Assembly (NCBI GenBank): GCA_902579115.1
Contig: CACHFP010000004.1
Coordinates: 1 to 64,000, forward strand
Source of the DNA: an uncultured Pelagibacteraceae bacterium
Lineage (GTDB): Bacteria; Pseudomonadota; Alphaproteobacteria; Pelagibacterales; Pelagibacteraceae
DNA length: 64,000 nucleotides
Direction of reading: 5' to 3'
Program-made: the position numbers and the translations under genes
Notes under the pieces: generated by a model
Database searches by the model: none
What the model saw: only the letters and a program-made list of their open reading frames with translations
Told to the model about the DNA's origin: nothing
In this document: positions 19,146-28,859 of the stretch, piece by piece
Layout of the letters: every line of letters starts with the position of its first letter
How positions within the stretch are numbered: position 1 is the first letter of the stretch

Positions 19146-19764
19146 CTATTTTCACACCTTCATTAGACTTTACATCTTTAAGTTCTATAGCAGTTGATGG
19201 GCTTCTTGAAATTTGATTAAAATAATTTTGTTTTTTAACACCTACTCTCTCCCTAAATGTAAGAAGGATAGCTCCAATCATTGCTAAAAGTAAAATTATT
19301 CCAGCTAACTGGAAATATAAAATGTAATCAGTATACATTACCAAACCTAATTGATGAGTATTTGAGATATTTGAAATAACTAATGTGCTACTCGACATTA
19401 AATCCTCTTTATATTTCCATCCACCAACTACAACTAGTAACTCTAATAAAATCAAAACACTCACTATCAATCCCGTGGGTATATGTGTCGATTTTTTTCC
19501 TATAAACCAAGATTGTTTCTGCTCAGCAACATTAAGCATCATAACAACAAATAAAAATAGAACGGCCACCGCGCCAACGTAAACAATTAACAGAATCATT
19601 CCTAAAAATTCGGCTCCAACCATTATGAATAAACAACCTACCGAGATAAAATCCAATATCAAAAAGAAAACTGAATTAATTGTGCTTCTTGAAGTTATTA
19701 CCATTAGAGAGGAAAAAATAGCTATTATTGAAAAGAAATAAAAAAAGACTGAATGAATTATCAT
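19138..19764 (-). CDS. nuoJ: NADH-quinone oxidoreductase subunit J
   Basis: Membrane subunit J (ND6) of complex I, five helices, including the mobile pi-bulge helix [21 protein letters not shown]. It has 208 residues and a C-terminal hydrophilic tail of about 45 residues after the last helix (from RERVGVKKQ). It directly follows nuoI and overlaps nuoK. Confidence 0.95.
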   Translation of the reverse strand: MIIHSVFFYFFSIIAIFSSLMVITSRSTINSVFFLILDFISVGCLFIMVGAEFLGMILLIVYVGAVAVLFLFVVMMLNVAEQKQSWFIGKKSTHIPTGLIVSVLILLELLVVVGGWKYKEDLMSSSTLVISNISNTHQLGLVMYTDYILYFQLAGIILLLAMIGAILLTFRERVGVKKQNYFNQISRSPSTAIELKDVKSNEGVKIDD

Positions 19765-20250
19765 CTATCTGTATGGTTTATCTAGTTTGATGTTCTTTGC
19801 TAGAACTGACTCCCATCTATCGCCGTTTTCTAAAAGTTTTTGTTTATTGTAATAAAGTTCTTCTCTTGTTTCGGTGGCAAATTCGAAATTTGGTCCTTGA
19901 ACTATTGCATCTACAGGGCAAGACTCTTGACATAATCCACAATAGATACATTTAAGCATATCAATATCATATCGAGTTGTTTTCCTGCTTCCGTCAGATC
20001 TTTCTGTTGACTCAATCGTAATAGCTTGAGCAGGGCAAACAGCTTCGCATAACTTACACGCAATGCATCTCTCTTCACCACTTGGATATCTTCTAAGAGC
20101 GTGTTCCCCTCTCATTCGTGGGCTGATTGGTCCTTTTTCAAAAGGATAATTGATGGTTTTTGACTTTCTAAAAAGCTCCTTTATTGCCATAGACAATCCA
20201 GAAATAAATTCCAAAAGAAATATTGTTTTAAAAATTCTACCTAATTTCAT
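19765..20250 (-). CDS. nuoI: NADH-quinone oxidoreductase subunit I
   Basis: Peripheral-arm subunit carrying clusters N6a and N6b. It has 161 residues. Two 4Fe-4S motifs are visible, [12 protein letters not shown] and [12 protein letters not shown]. An N-terminal amphipathic segment, [24 protein letters not shown], sits at the membrane surface. The [20 protein letters not shown] lead-in is diagnostic. It overlaps nuoH by 1 bp and abuts nuoJ. Confidence 0.97.
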   Translation of the reverse strand: MKLGRIFKTIFLLEFISGLSMAIKELFRKSKTINYPFEKGPISPRMRGEHALRRYPSGEERCIACKLCEAVCPAQAITIESTERSDGSRKTTRYDIDMLKCIYCGLCQESCPVDAIVQGPNFEFATETREELYYNKQKLLENGDRWESVLAKNIKLDKPYR

Positions 20251-21257
20251 TAGAAAATTACCTCTGGTAATTTATCAAAGTAAAATAAGAAGCTAGCTGT
20301 CAATACAAGATAGATTAATGAGAAAGGTAAAAATACCTTCCATCCTAATCTCATAAGTTGATCATATCTATATCTTGGAACTATAGCTTTGATGAGAGCA
20401 AACAATAAAAATAAAAATAATATTTTAATTATCATCCAAACAGGTGCGGGTACTAAATTTATTGGGTAAACATCTAAAATCGGTAACCACCCTCCTAAAA
20501 AAAGAATTGAACCCATGGCACACATTAAAAGTATATTTGCATACTCCCCTAGCCAAAACATTGCATACATCATCCCTGAGTATTCGGTTTGGTATCCAGC
20601 AACTAGCTCTGCTTCTGCTTCAGGTAAATCAAAAGGTGGTCTATTAGTTTCTGCAAGTGCTGAAATAAAAAAAATTACAAACATTGGAAAAAGGGGTAAC
20701 ACGTACCACAAATCTTTTTGAGCGATTACAATATCATTTAAGTTTAATGAACCAACACATAAAAGCACATTAATTATGATAATTCCAATAGATACTTCAT
20801 AGGAAACCATTTGTGCAGCGGATCTAATTGCTCCAAGAAAAGGATATTTAGAATTAGACGCCCATCCTCCCATTATTATTCCATAAACTCCAAGTGAGGA
20901 GACCGCAAAAAGATATAGGATACCAACATTAATATCTGCCAAAACTAAATTTTTACTCAATGGAATCACGGCCCAAGCAACTAGAGCTAAAGTCATAGTT
21001 ATGATTGGTGCTAGAATAAAAACAACTTTATTTGCACTAGCAGGAATAATTATTTCTTTAAAAATATACTTTAAAGCATCAGCAAGGGTTTGAAAAAGAC
21101 CGAAAGGACCAACTACATTGGGCCCTCTTCTCTTTTGCACTAGTCCCCAAACTCTTCTATCTAACCAAACTATTAAAGCTACGGATACAAGAATTGGAAT
21201 TACTAAGAAAATAATCTTATAAACTTCTTGTCCTAGAATTTGAAAATATTCAATCAT
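20250..21257 (-). CDS. nuoH: NADH-quinone oxidoreductase subunit H
   Basis: Membrane subunit forming the quinone-access chamber with NuoB and NuoD. It has 335 residues and about eight helices. Conserved loops are [40 protein letters not shown] and [16 protein letters not shown]. The start overlaps the nuoG stop by 4 bp (ATGA). Confidence 0.97.
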   Translation of the reverse strand: MIEYFQILGQEVYKIIFLVIPILVSVALIVWLDRRVWGLVQKRRGPNVVGPFGLFQTLADALKYIFKEIIIPASANKVVFILAPIITMTLALVAWAVIPLSKNLVLADINVGILYLFAVSSLGVYGIIMGGWASNSKYPFLGAIRSAAQMVSYEVSIGIIIINVLLCVGSLNLNDIVIAQKDLWYVLPLFPMFVIFFISALAETNRPPFDLPEAEAELVAGYQTEYSGMMYAMFWLGEYANILLMCAMGSILFLGGWLPILDVYPINLVPAPVWMIIKILFLFLLFALIKAIVPRYRYDQLMRLGWKVFLPFSLIYLVLTASFLFYFDKLPEVIF

Positions 21258-23311
21258 AAATTATCAGTGCCAGTTTTTTTTGAATTTTGTTTAATTTGAC
21301 GACACTCACTCATTGTTTTAGAGGATCTTGAAATTGAATTGGTGAAATAATAATCCAGCTCTTTAATATTGATTTCTTCACTTATGAAGCTTGAAGAAGT
21401 ATTTTTCATTTCGCTCTCCTTGAAACTGGGTAACTCATTAAGTTTTGTAAAATTTGGAATTAAATCTAAAACCTCTTTTCTTAATGAGTCAAAATTCAAC
21501 AAACTTTCTTTTTTTTCCAATTTTCTCAAAATCAAATTAAAAATTTTCCAATCTTCTAATGCTTCCCCAATCGGATATGAGGCTTTTTTGCATTCTTGTA
21601 CTCTTCCCTCTAAGTTTTCATAGAGACCATTTTGCTCAGTAAAAGCAGCGCTCGGAAGGACTAAATCTGCAATTTCAGCACCTCTATCTCCATGACTTCC
21701 TTGATAAATAATAAATTCATTATTTTTTTTAATTTCTAAATTGTCTGATGCTAAAAGATATAATACTTTGAAATGATTGTTTTTTAATTTTTCAAAAAAA
21801 GAATTATTTTCCTCATCTTCCTTAGGCAAAATCTTTAAGTCTATTAAACCAACCGTAGATGCATTTTGTGGTAAAAAATTAAGTGCATTCCATTCCTTAG
21901 AAATAAAATTATTTTTTTTTAATATTTTTTTAAATTCTTCAATTATATATTTACTGCTTTTAAGCTCTAAAGCAGACTCACCAATTATAATCATTGGTTT
22001 TTTTGAAGAAAATAATTTTTTTGAAAATTCTCCTTCTTTATTAAATATTTTCTTAATATCATCTGTGCTATTCCCGATTTTAATATAATCATAAGTAAGA
22101 TTGCCGGGATCACCCACTGAAAAAATTGGAATACGCTTATGTGCAAACATTTTTCTTATCCTTGCGTTAAGCATAGTGGCTTCATGTCTTGGATTTGTAC
22201 CAATTAAAAGAATTAAGTCGGAATTCTCAATTCCTTTTATTGATGAATTAAATATATAATTACTTTTTTCTGATGAATTTAAGTAATATTTTCTTTCTCT
22301 AAATTCTAAATTATCACTTTTAAATATTGTAAATAATTTTTTAAAACTTAATGCGTTTTCTAAGTTTACCATATCGCCAATATGACCACCGATTTCATTT
22401 GGATTTACAGAATTTATTTTGCTTACCAAAAGAGATATGGCTTCATCCCAAGAAGATCGTTGAAGTTTATTATTTTTTTTTATATAAGGAACATCTAACC
22501 TTTGTTTAAGCAATCCGTCACATGAATATCTTGTTTTGTCAGAGATCCATTCCTCATTTATGTCGTTGTTAAGTCTAGGTAATATTCTTTTTACCTCCCA
22601 ATTATATGTATCAACTCTTATGTTAGAACCTACCGCATCCATTACATCGATACTCTCTGTTTTTTTAAGTTCCCAGGGTCTAGCCTCAAAAGCATATGGT
22701 TTAGATGTCAGAGCTCCTACTGGACACAAGTCTATTACGTTAGCCGAAAGTTCAGACTCCATTGCTTTTTCTAAATAAGTTGTAATCTCCATATCTTCAC
22801 CACGGCCTATTGCACCTATTTCAGGCACACCGGCAACTTCAGTTGCAAATCTTACACATCGTGTGCAATGAATACATCTTGTCATCTGGGTTTTAATTAA
22901 TGGACCCATATATTTTTCTTTTACTTGTCTTTTATTCTCTACAAATCTTGATTTATCCACTCCGTAATACATAGATTGATCTTGTAAGTCACATTCTCCC
23001 CCTTGATCACAAACTGGACAATCTAAAGGGTGATTTGCTAGTAAAAATTCCATCACACCTTTTCGAGCTTTTTCAACAAAAGCAGTATTAGTTTTTATAC
23101 TCATACCTTCAGCTGCAGGCATCGCACAAGATGCGATTGGTTTCGCTGATTTTTCCATCTCAACTAAACACATTCTACAATTTCCTGCTATTGATAGTTT
23201 TTCGTGGTAACAAAATCTTGGAATTTCTACGTTGGCAATTTCACACGCTTGAAGAACTGTCATGCCTTTCTCAAATTCTATTTCTTTTCCATTAATAATA
23301 ATTTTAGGCAT
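21254..23311 (-). CDS. nuoG: NADH-quinone oxidoreductase subunit G
   Basis: Peripheral-arm iron-sulfur subunit. The start is set at the ATG at 23311 ([13 protein letters not shown]), the usual beginning of the ferredoxin domain; an upstream ATG at 23338 adds nine residues lying in nuoF coding sequence. This gives 685 residues. The 2Fe-2S ligands are in [18 protein letters not shown] and ASCAMP; the His/Cys N5 site is in [19 protein letters not shown]4 is in [12 protein letters not shown]. The remaining part is a molybdopterin-oxidoreductase-like domain without cofactor function. It overlaps nuoF by 8 bp. Confidence 0.96.
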   Translation of the reverse strand: MPKIIINGKEIEFEKGMTVLQACEIANVEIPRFCYHEKLSIAGNCRMCLVEMEKSAKPIASCAMPAAEGMSIKTNTAFVEKARKGVMEFLLANHPLDCPVCDQGGECDLQDQSMYYGVDKSRFVENKRQVKEKYMGPLIKTQMTRCIHCTRCVRFATEVAGVPEIGAIGRGEDMEITTYLEKAMESELSANVIDLCPVGALTSKPYAFEARPWELKKTESIDVMDAVGSNIRVDTYNWEVKRILPRLNNDINEEWISDKTRYSCDGLLKQRLDVPYIKKNNKLQRSSWDEAISLLVSKINSVNPNEIGGHIGDMVNLENALSFKKLFTIFKSDNLEFRERKYYLNSSEKSNYIFNSSIKGIENSDLILLIGTNPRHEATMLNARIRKMFAHKRIPIFSVGDPGNLTYDYIKIGNSTDDIKKIFNKEGEFSKKLFSSKKPMIIIGESALELKSSKYIIEEFKKILKKNNFISKEWNALNFLPQNASTVGLIDLKILPKEDEENNSFFEKLKNNHFKVLYLLASDNLEIKKNNEFIIYQGSHGDRGAEIADLVLPSAAFTEQNGLYENLEGRVQECKKASYPIGEALEDWKIFNLILRKLEKKESLLNFDSLRKEVLDLIPNFTKLNELPSFKESEMKNTSSSFISEEINIKELDYYFTNSISRSSKTMSECRQIKQNSKKTGTDNL

Positions 23312-24635
23312 TTTTATTCTCCAAAAGATGCTGGTCAACTAGATAAGGGTTGTCTATTTTCTTTTTAATCAATGGTTCTTCTCTACAACGACTTTCAATT
23401 TCTTTTCTAAAATGTCGTAATAAACCTTGTACAGGCCATGCAGAGCCCTCGCCAAAAGCACAAATTGTGTGTCCCTCTATCTGCTTAGTTACATCAGATA
23501 ATAAATCGATATCGCTAAAAGTAGCTTTTCTTTTTTCAACTCTATCCAATATTCTCCACATCCATCCGGCTCCTTCTCTACAAGGGGTGCACTGGCCACA
23601 ACTTTCGTGTTTATAAAACCTAGCAATTCTCGCCATACACGCAACTATGTCTTGGTCTTTGTTTATTACAACAATACCTGCTGTACCTAGTCCACTTTTG
23701 TTTTGAACAAGAGTGTCAAAATCCATGGTTATCGTGTCGCATATTTTTTTTGATAACAACGGCATTGAAGAACCGCCCGGAATTACTGCTTGAAGATTTT
23801 CCCATCCTCCTACTACTCCTCCAGCATATTTTTCTATTAAAACTTTTAAAGGTATTCCCATTTCCTCTTCTACATTACAAGGTGTGTTCACATTTCCAGA
23901 TATACAAAATATTTTTGTTCCAGTATTTTTTGGTTTACCCATTGAAGCAAACCATTTTCCACCCCTTCTTAAGATAGTCGGAACAACAGCGATCGTTTCA
24001 ACGTTATTCACTATTGTTGGACAACCATAAAGACCTACAAGGGCTGGGAAAGGAGGTTTTAATCTGGGCTGGCCTTTATTACCCTCTATACTTTCCAACA
24101 AAGCTGTTTCTTCACCACATATATACGCGCCAGCACCATAATGAATGTGAATATCAAAATCCCAACCAGAACCACATGCATTTTTTCCTAAAAAATTTTT
24201 CTCATATGCTTGACTAATTGCATTTTGCAACCTTTCACCCTCGTTAAAATATTCTCCTCTTATATAAATATAACAAATATTGGCATTTACGGCGTAACCA
24301 GCTATCAGACATCCTTCAATTAATTTTTGAGGTTCAAACCTTAATATATCTCTATCTTTACAAGTACCTGGTTCGGACTCGTCAGCATTTATTACCAAAT
24401 AATGTGGTCTGGAACCAACTTTTTTTGGCGCAAAAGACCACTTTAGTCCAGTTGAAAATCCTGCTCCACCCCTTCCTCTAAGTTCAGATGTTTTTACTTC
24501 ATTAATAATCCACTCTCTCCCTTTTGTAATTATATTTTTAGTATCTTTCCAATCATCTCTTTTAATTGCATTATCAATTTCCCAACCAAGATCATTATAT
24601 AGATTAGTGAATATCTTATTTTCTTTTTTAAGCAT
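23304..24635 (-). CDS. nuoF: NADH-quinone oxidoreductase subunit F
   Basis: NADH-binding flavoprotein subunit with FMN and cluster N3. The start chosen is the ATG at 24635 (MLKKENKIF), because GGAG lies 6 nt upstream; an in-frame ATG at 24647 would add four residues and put the ribosome site inside nuoE less convincingly. It has 443 residues. NADH/FMN motifs are [14 protein letters not shown] and [19 protein letters not shown]; the N3 ligands are in [12 protein letters not shown] with a later Cys in HTICAFGEG. It overlaps nuoE by 8 bp and nuoG by 8 bp. Confidence 0.96.
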   Translation of the reverse strand: MLKKENKIFTNLYNDLGWEIDNAIKRDDWKDTKNIITKGREWIINEVKTSELRGRGGAGFSTGLKWSFAPKKVGSRPHYLVINADESEPGTCKDRDILRFEPQKLIEGCLIAGYAVNANICYIYIRGEYFNEGERLQNAISQAYEKNFLGKNACGSGWDFDIHIHYGAGAYICGEETALLESIEGNKGQPRLKPPFPALVGLYGCPTIVNNVETIAVVPTILRRGGKWFASMGKPKNTGTKIFCISGNVNTPCNVEEEMGIPLKVLIEKYAGGVVGGWENLQAVIPGGSSMPLLSKKICDTITMDFDTLVQNKSGLGTAGIVVINKDQDIVACMARIARFYKHESCGQCTPCREGAGWMWRILDRVEKRKATFSDIDLLSDVTKQIEGHTICAFGEGSAWPVQGLLRHFRKEIESRCREEPLIKKKIDNPYLVDQHLLENKNA

Positions 24636-25233
24636 GATTTTCTCCATTAACTAATTGTTTTTTTTCAGGACTTGTATTTTTACGTCCTCTGTAAGACCCT
24701 GGTTTTAATGGTTTATCATTTAAAATTGAGTCTATGATTTCTCTGGCACTTTTTTCATCGAGATCTTCATAATAATTTTCATTGATTTGTATCATTGGCG
24801 CACTAACGCATGCACCTAAACACTCTACTTCCATCCATGAACAGTTACCTTTTTTAGAAACTTCATTTTCTTTAAGTGAAATTTTTTCTTTACAAAGCTC
24901 CACGATTTTATTAGCACCACGAATTAAACATGGAGTAGTCGTACAAACTTGAACAAAATGTTTGCCAACAGGTGCCAAATTAAACATTGTATAAAACGTA
25001 GCTACTTCATAAACAGAGATGTAAGGCATAGATAAAAGATTTGCTATATATTTCATAGCGGATAAAGGAATCCAATTATCATTTTGTTTTTGTGCCAAAT
25101 AAAGAAATGGCATCACAGCACTTTTTTTATTTTTTTCTGGATATCTTTTTAAAATTTCCTCTGCTTTTTTTAGATTTCCAATTGAAAATTTAAATTCTTT
25201 TGGTTGTTCATCATGAACTTTTTTCAAACTCAT
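24628..25233 (-). CDS. nuoE: NADH-quinone oxidoreductase subunit E
   Basis: Thioredoxin-fold subunit carrying cluster N1a. It has 201 residues. The four Cys ligands are seen in [13 protein letters not shown] and [12 protein letters not shown], and the helical N-terminal part includes [11 protein letters not shown]. The start at 25233 is supported by a GAGG 7 nt upstream and overlaps the nuoD stop as ATGA. The Lys-rich tail after [14 protein letters not shown] is typical of alphaproteobacterial NuoE. Confidence 0.96.
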   Translation of the reverse strand: MSLKKVHDEQPKEFKFSIGNLKKAEEILKRYPEKNKKSAVMPFLYLAQKQNDNWIPLSAMKYIANLLSMPYISVYEVATFYTMFNLAPVGKHFVQVCTTTPCLIRGANKIVELCKEKISLKENEVSKKGNCSWMEVECLGACVSAPMIQINENYYEDLDEKSAREIIDSILNDKPLKPGSYRGRKNTSPEKKQLVNGENHA

Positions 25234-26405
25234 CTATCTACCTCCCCGAATACAATATCTAAAGATCCTAGAACTGCAGGTACATCGGCTAACATATGAC
25301 CTCTAATAAGATAATCCATTGCTTGAAGATGAGAGAAACCAGGAGCTCTAATTTTACATCTGTAAGGCTTGTTACTTCCATCAGATATGAGATAAACACC
25401 AAACTCACCTTTTGGTGCTTCAACTGCTGTATAGACCTCGCCTTTTGGAACTCTATATCCCTCTGTGAATAATTTAAAATGATGAATTAAAGCCTCCATT
25501 GATTGTTTAAGATCGTCTCTATTTGGTGGAGATATTTTCCCATCTATAGACTTGACCGGACCTTTAGGTAATTTTTCAATACATTGTAAAATAATTTTTA
25601 CACTTTCTCTCATTTCCTCTATTCTGCAGAGATAGCGGTCGTAACAATCTCCATTTTTTCCAATTGGAATTTTGAAATCTAAATCTTTATATATTTCATA
25701 AGGTTGAGATCTTCTCAAATCCCATGGAATACCGGATCCTCTCAACATAACACCTGAAAAACTATGATCTAAGGCTTCTTGTTTAGTTACTACTCCTATT
25801 TCAACATTACGCTGTTTGAAAATACGGTTATCAGTAAGTAAACCTTCTAAATCATCAATTATTTTTGGAAAAGATCTACAAAATTTTTCAATATCTTCAA
25901 CCAATTTTAATGGGATGTCCTGGTGAACACCTCCTGTTCTAAAATAATTAGCGTGCAATCTTGACCCAGAGGCTCTCTCATAAAATGTCATTAAAGTCTC
26001 TCTTTCCTCAAAACCCCAAAGAGAAGGTGTTAAGGCGCCCACATCTAATGCTTGTGTAGTAACGTTAAGAATGTGACTTAAAATTCTTCCAATTTCACAA
26101 AAAATTACTCTTATAAATTTTGCGCGTATAGGGACTTCTATTTTAAGTAATTTTTCTGCTGCCAAGGCAAATGCATGCTCCTGATTCATCGGCGCTACAT
26201 AATCAAGCCTGTCGAAGTATGGTAAAGCTTGAGTATAAGTTTTTTGTTCAATTAATTTTTCAGTTCCTCTATGAAGTAAGCCAATATGTGGATCAGCTTT
26301 TTCAACAACTTCACCATCAAGTTCTAATATAAGTCTTAGCACCCCGTGTGCTGCGGGGTGTTGAGGTCCAAAATTAAGATTTAAAGATTTAGTTTTTTTT
26401 ACCAT
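25230..26405 (-). CDS. nuoD: NADH-quinone oxidoreductase subunit D
   Basis: 49-kDa subunit of complex I, forming the quinone site with NuoB. The start chosen is the ATG at 26405 ([21 protein letters not shown]), which has a GAG 4 nt upstream and gives the usual short lead before the GPQHPAAHG motif. An ATG three codons earlier, at 26414, is possible. It has 391 residues. Other family segments are [28 protein letters not shown] and the C-terminal DIVFGEVDR. It overlaps nuoC by 17 bp; in this genome C and D are separate genes, unlike the E. coli NuoCD fusion. Confidence 0.96.
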   Translation of the reverse strand: MVKKTKSLNLNFGPQHPAAHGVLRLILELDGEVVEKADPHIGLLHRGTEKLIEQKTYTQALPYFDRLDYVAPMNQEHAFALAAEKLLKIEVPIRAKFIRVIFCEIGRILSHILNVTTQALDVGALTPSLWGFEERETLMTFYERASGSRLHANYFRTGGVHQDIPLKLVEDIEKFCRSFPKIIDDLEGLLTDNRIFKQRNVEIGVVTKQEALDHSFSGVMLRGSGIPWDLRRSQPYEIYKDLDFKIPIGKNGDCYDRYLCRIEEMRESVKIILQCIEKLPKGPVKSIDGKISPPNRDDLKQSMEALIHHFKLFTEGYRVPKGEVYTAVEAPKGEFGVYLISDGSNKPYRCKIRAPGFSHLQAMDYLIRGHMLADVPAVLGSLDIVFGEVDR

Positions 26406-27003
26406 CTTTCTCATTTTTATTTATTTGTTTAACATAATTTGTTCCCTCCCAGGGACTTTCAAAGTCAAAATTTCTATAATTTTGCTCAAGTTTGACTGGT
26501 TCATAAACAACTTTTTTTTCTTTCTCGCTATATCTAACCTCGTTGAAACCAGTCAGAGGAAAATCTTTTCTCAGTGGATGGCCTTTAAATCCATAATCAG
26601 TTAGTATTCTTCTTAAATCTGGATGATTTTTAAATTTTACCCCGTACATATCAAAAACTTCTCTCTCCATCCAATTAGCTGAAGGGAATACTTTTGTAAT
26701 AGAGTTAATAAGTTGATTTGTCTCAAAATTAAATGAAAGTTTAATTCTTTGATTATTTTCGTGAGATAAAAAAAGGTATATAAGTTTAAAACGTTTTTCT
26801 TCGTCAGGAAAATCAACACCTGCAATATCGATTAGTTGTCTAAATTTACATTTTTCATTAGTTTTTAAAAATTGAACTACCTCCATTAAATCACTATCAC
26901 TTATCTCGATTAAAAGTTCATTATTTTCAATAGATGAATCTTTAATTTTGCTACTTAGTTCAGAGTTAATCAATTTTTCTAATCTTTTTAAATTTTCAAC
27001 CAT
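26389..27003 (-). CDS. nuoC: NADH-quinone oxidoreductase subunit C
   Basis: 30-kDa peripheral-arm subunit. It has 204 residues, with the family signature [26 protein letters not shown] segment (about 110-135) followed by [18 protein letters not shown] and GFNEVRYSE. It begins 3 nt after nuoB and its end encodes the nuoD start region. A +1-frame open stretch inside (26637-26825) is a shadow. Confidence 0.96.
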   Translation of the reverse strand: MVENLKRLEKLINSELSSKIKDSSIENNELLIEISDSDLMEVVQFLKTNEKCKFRQLIDIAGVDFPDEEKRFKLIYLFLSHENNQRIKLSFNFETNQLINSITKVFPSANWMEREVFDMYGVKFKNHPDLRRILTDYGFKGHPLRKDFPLTGFNEVRYSEKEKKVVYEPVKLEQNYRNFDFESPWEGTNYVKQINKNEKDGKKN

Positions 27004-27006
27004 AGT

Positions 27007-27480
27007 TTATCTCTGTAGATTTCCCTCTCTTCTAATTTTTTTTTGTAATTGTAAAATACCGTAAAGAAGAGCTTCAGCGGATGGCGGGCATCCTGGAATA
27101 TAAATATCTACAGGTACAATCTTATCGCAACCTCTTACTACAGAGTAAGAATAGTGATAATATCCACCGCCATTAGCGCAACTTCCCATCGATACAACAT
27201 ATCTTGGCTCTGGCATTTGATCGTAAACTTTTCTCAAAGCTGGTGCCATTTTATTTGTTAATGTTCCTGCAACGATCATAACATCAGACTGTCTAGGTGA
27301 AGCTCGTGGAGCAGCTCCAAATCTTTCTAAATCATATCTAGGCATTGAAGTTTGCATCATTTCTACGGCGCAACAAGCTAAACCAAAAGTCATCCAGTGC
27401 AATGAACCCGTTCTTGCCCAATTGATTAAATTATCTGAAGAGGTTGTTATAAAACCTTTCTCTGCAAAATTTTTTGCCAA
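27007..27480 (-). CDS. nuoB: NADH-quinone oxidoreductase subunit B, non-ATG start
   Basis: Subunit carrying cluster N2, the last electron carrier before quinone. N2 ligands are visible in [18 protein letters not shown] and [13 protein letters not shown]. No in-frame ATG or GTG exists between the upstream in-frame stop (TGA near 27521) and the conserved [10 protein letters not shown]. The start is taken as TTG at 27480, giving 157 residues; a rarer ATT at about 27501 would give a slightly longer protein and sits below an AGGA-containing stretch. The family normally has about 20 residues before NWAR, consistent with the TTG choice. It lies 52 nt downstream of nuoA. Confidence 0.93.
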   Translation of the reverse strand: MAKNFAEKGFITTSSDNLINWARTGSLHWMTFGLACCAVEMMQTSMPRYDLERFGAAPRASPRQSDVMIVAGTLTNKMAPALRKVYDQMPEPRYVVSMGSCANGGGYYHYSYSVVRGCDKIVPVDIYIPGCPPSAEALLYGILQLQKKIRREGNLQR

Positions 27481-27532
27481 TTCCTTAAACTCATCTGGAA
27501 TTTTTTTTGTTTTTCCTGGCTTAAATCAAATT

Positions 27533-27901
27533 TTATTCCCATTCTAAAGCTCCTTTTTTCCATTCATAAATAAATCCTACTGTTAAAATAGCTAAGAAAA
27601 TCATCATAGACCAGAAGCCAAGAGCCCCGAGACTACCTAATGATATTGCCCATGGAAAAAGGAAAGCTATTTCAAGATCAAAAATAATAAATAATATTGC
27701 AACTAAGTAGAAACGTACATCAAATTCCATTCTTGAGTCATCAAACGCTTCAAATCCACATTCGTATGCAGATAATTTTTCAGGATCAGGGTTAGATGGT
27801 GATGCAAGAAAGTTTGCAACAATAAATCCAATGCTTATAAATAAAGCAATAAATAGAAATATTATTATAGATAAGTAATCTGTTAAAAAATTGTAAATCA
27901 T
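27533..27901 (-). CDS. nuoA: NADH-quinone oxidoreductase subunit A
   Basis: Three-helix membrane subunit A (ND3), first gene of the nuo operon. It has 122 residues. The loop [21 protein letters not shown], with the redox-state-sensitive Cys, is present in full, followed by [21 protein letters not shown]. The 5' side faces tRNA-Asp across about 163 nt, where the operon promoter should lie. Confidence 0.97.
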   Translation of the reverse strand: MIYNFLTDYLSIIIFLFIALFISIGFIVANFLASPSNPDPEKLSAYECGFEAFDDSRMEFDVRFYLVAILFIIFDLEIAFLFPWAISLGSLGALGFWSMMIFLAILTVGFIYEWKKGALEWE

Positions 27902-28064
27902 TTATTTATTAATACCTACTCCAATACCGTAGTTTGGAGATTCTTATATTAATAATATCTCTTTATAACATTTAATGACTTAGAGTACAGGACAGATAGA
28001 AGCATTTATGTTGACGATTTAATGTGGATTTATAACTCATTAGATGAAAATCATTATCAACTAG
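27902..28064 (-). promoter_or_regulatory. Intergenic region with the presumed nuo operon promoter
   Basis: This stretch separates nuoA from tRNA-Asp on the same strand. It is AT-rich and has several weak -10-like hexamers, but I find no -35/-10 pair with good spacing that stands out. TTGATA directly after the tRNA-Asp CCA is followed by TATAAA at a 20 nt spacing, which is too long. nuo could be read from this region, from the tRNA promoter, or from both. No terminator hairpin is seen after tRNA-Asp. Confidence 0.3.
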
Positions 28065-28142
28065 TGGCGGGAGTGACGGGACTCGAACCCGCGACCTCCT
28101 GCGTGACAGGCAGGCGCTCTAACCAAACTGAGCTACACCCCC
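28065..28142 (-). tRNA. tRNA-Asp (anticodon GTC)
   Basis: The minus strand folds as a complete cloverleaf. The acceptor GGGGGTG pairs with CACTCCC (one G-U). The anticodon stem CCTGC/GCAGG holds loop CTGTCAC with anticodon GTC. The T-arm GCGGG-TTCGAGT-CCCGT is present, and the 3' CCA is encoded. It lies 8 nt downstream of tRNA-Val on the same strand, so the two probably share a transcript. Confidence 0.97.
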
Positions 28143-28150
28143 ATATTTAA

Positions 28151-28226
28151 TGGTGGGCGGTAAAGGACTCGAACCTATGACCCTCTCGGTGTAAACGAGA
28201 TGCTCTACCAACTGAGCTAACCGCCC
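28151..28226 (-). tRNA. tRNA-Val (anticodon TAC)
   Basis: Complete cloverleaf on the minus strand. The acceptor GGGCGGT pairs perfectly with ACCGCCC. The anticodon stem TCTCG/CGAGA holds loop TTTACAC with anticodon TAC. The T-loop is TTCGAGT with one U-U mismatch in the T-stem, and CCA is encoded. It is the first gene of the Val-Asp pair, divergent from the zinc-ribbon gene across 99 nt of AT-rich DNA that must hold both promoters. Confidence 0.97.
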
Positions 28227-28325
28227 TAATTAAATAAAATCGAGATATACAATAAAAACTTTATAAAGTAAAAAAGTATTTAATTTCTAGTGTAATTTAT
28301 ATAAATAGCAGTATTATTGTTATCT

Positions 28326-28859
28326 ATGATTATAACTTGTAATTGTGGTGAAAAGAAATTTACGCTTCCAGATAATTCCATACCTGCAGCTGGAAGAATG
28401 GTTCAGTGTGGTTTTTGTGGATTAAAATGGAAACAATTCCCTGTGGGAGATGTTGAAAAAACACAATCAATCGCTCGTCAAAAAAAGGCGGTTTCAAAAC
28501 CTCAGCCAATCAAACAAGAAATAGAGAAACCAAAAAAAGTAAAAAGGACTGCCTCAAAAAAACCAAGAGAAATCAGTTTATACTCACCTGAATATTTAGC
28601 AAAAAAGCATGGTATAAAAATTAACGACGCACAGCCTGAAAAGAAAATTAGCAAACAAGAAAAAGGTAAAGTTTCTTTTGGATTTTATAATTCACTACTT
28701 GTATTCATTTTCTTTGTGATAGCTTTATCACGTATTTTATATTTTTCACAAGAATTTATAGTAACAAAAATTCCTTTGTCTGAATTTTATTTAAATTACT
28801 TTTTTGAAAGTATAAGAAATATTTTTGAAATTTGGAAAAATTTAATTACGACATATTAG
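28326..28859 (+). CDS. Zinc-ribbon (MJ0042-type) single-pass membrane protein
   Basis: A 177-residue protein. The start is set at the ATG at 28326 (MIITCNCGEKKF); a TTG three codons upstream is also open. The N-terminal 40 residues form a zinc ribbon, with Cys pairs in TCNCG and QCGFCGLKW, as in the MJ0042 finger that begins many alphaproteobacterial membrane proteins. A Lys/Pro/Gln-rich linker (about 45-115) follows, then one hydrophobic helix (YNSLLVFIFFVIALSRILYF), then a roughly 35-residue tail. This suggests a cytoplasmic zinc domain tethered to the inner membrane. The function is unknown; other members are often near division genes, but none are here. Its 3' end overlaps the convergent sugar-enzyme gene by 14 bp. 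Confidence 0.8.
   Translation: MIITCNCGEKKFTLPDNSIPAAGRMVQCGFCGLKWKQFPVGDVEKTQSIARQKKAVSKPQPIKQEIEKPKKVKRTASKKPREISLYSPEYLAKKHGIKINDAQPEKKISKQEKGKVSFGFYNSLLVFIFFVIALSRILYFSQEFIVTKIPLSEFYLNYFFESIRNIFEIWKNLITTY

Noticed and set aside
21777..22088. 103-codon plus-strand open frame within nuoG
   Set aside because: Antisense to nuoG in its less conserved part; Phe/Ser/Leu-rich with no recognizable domain.
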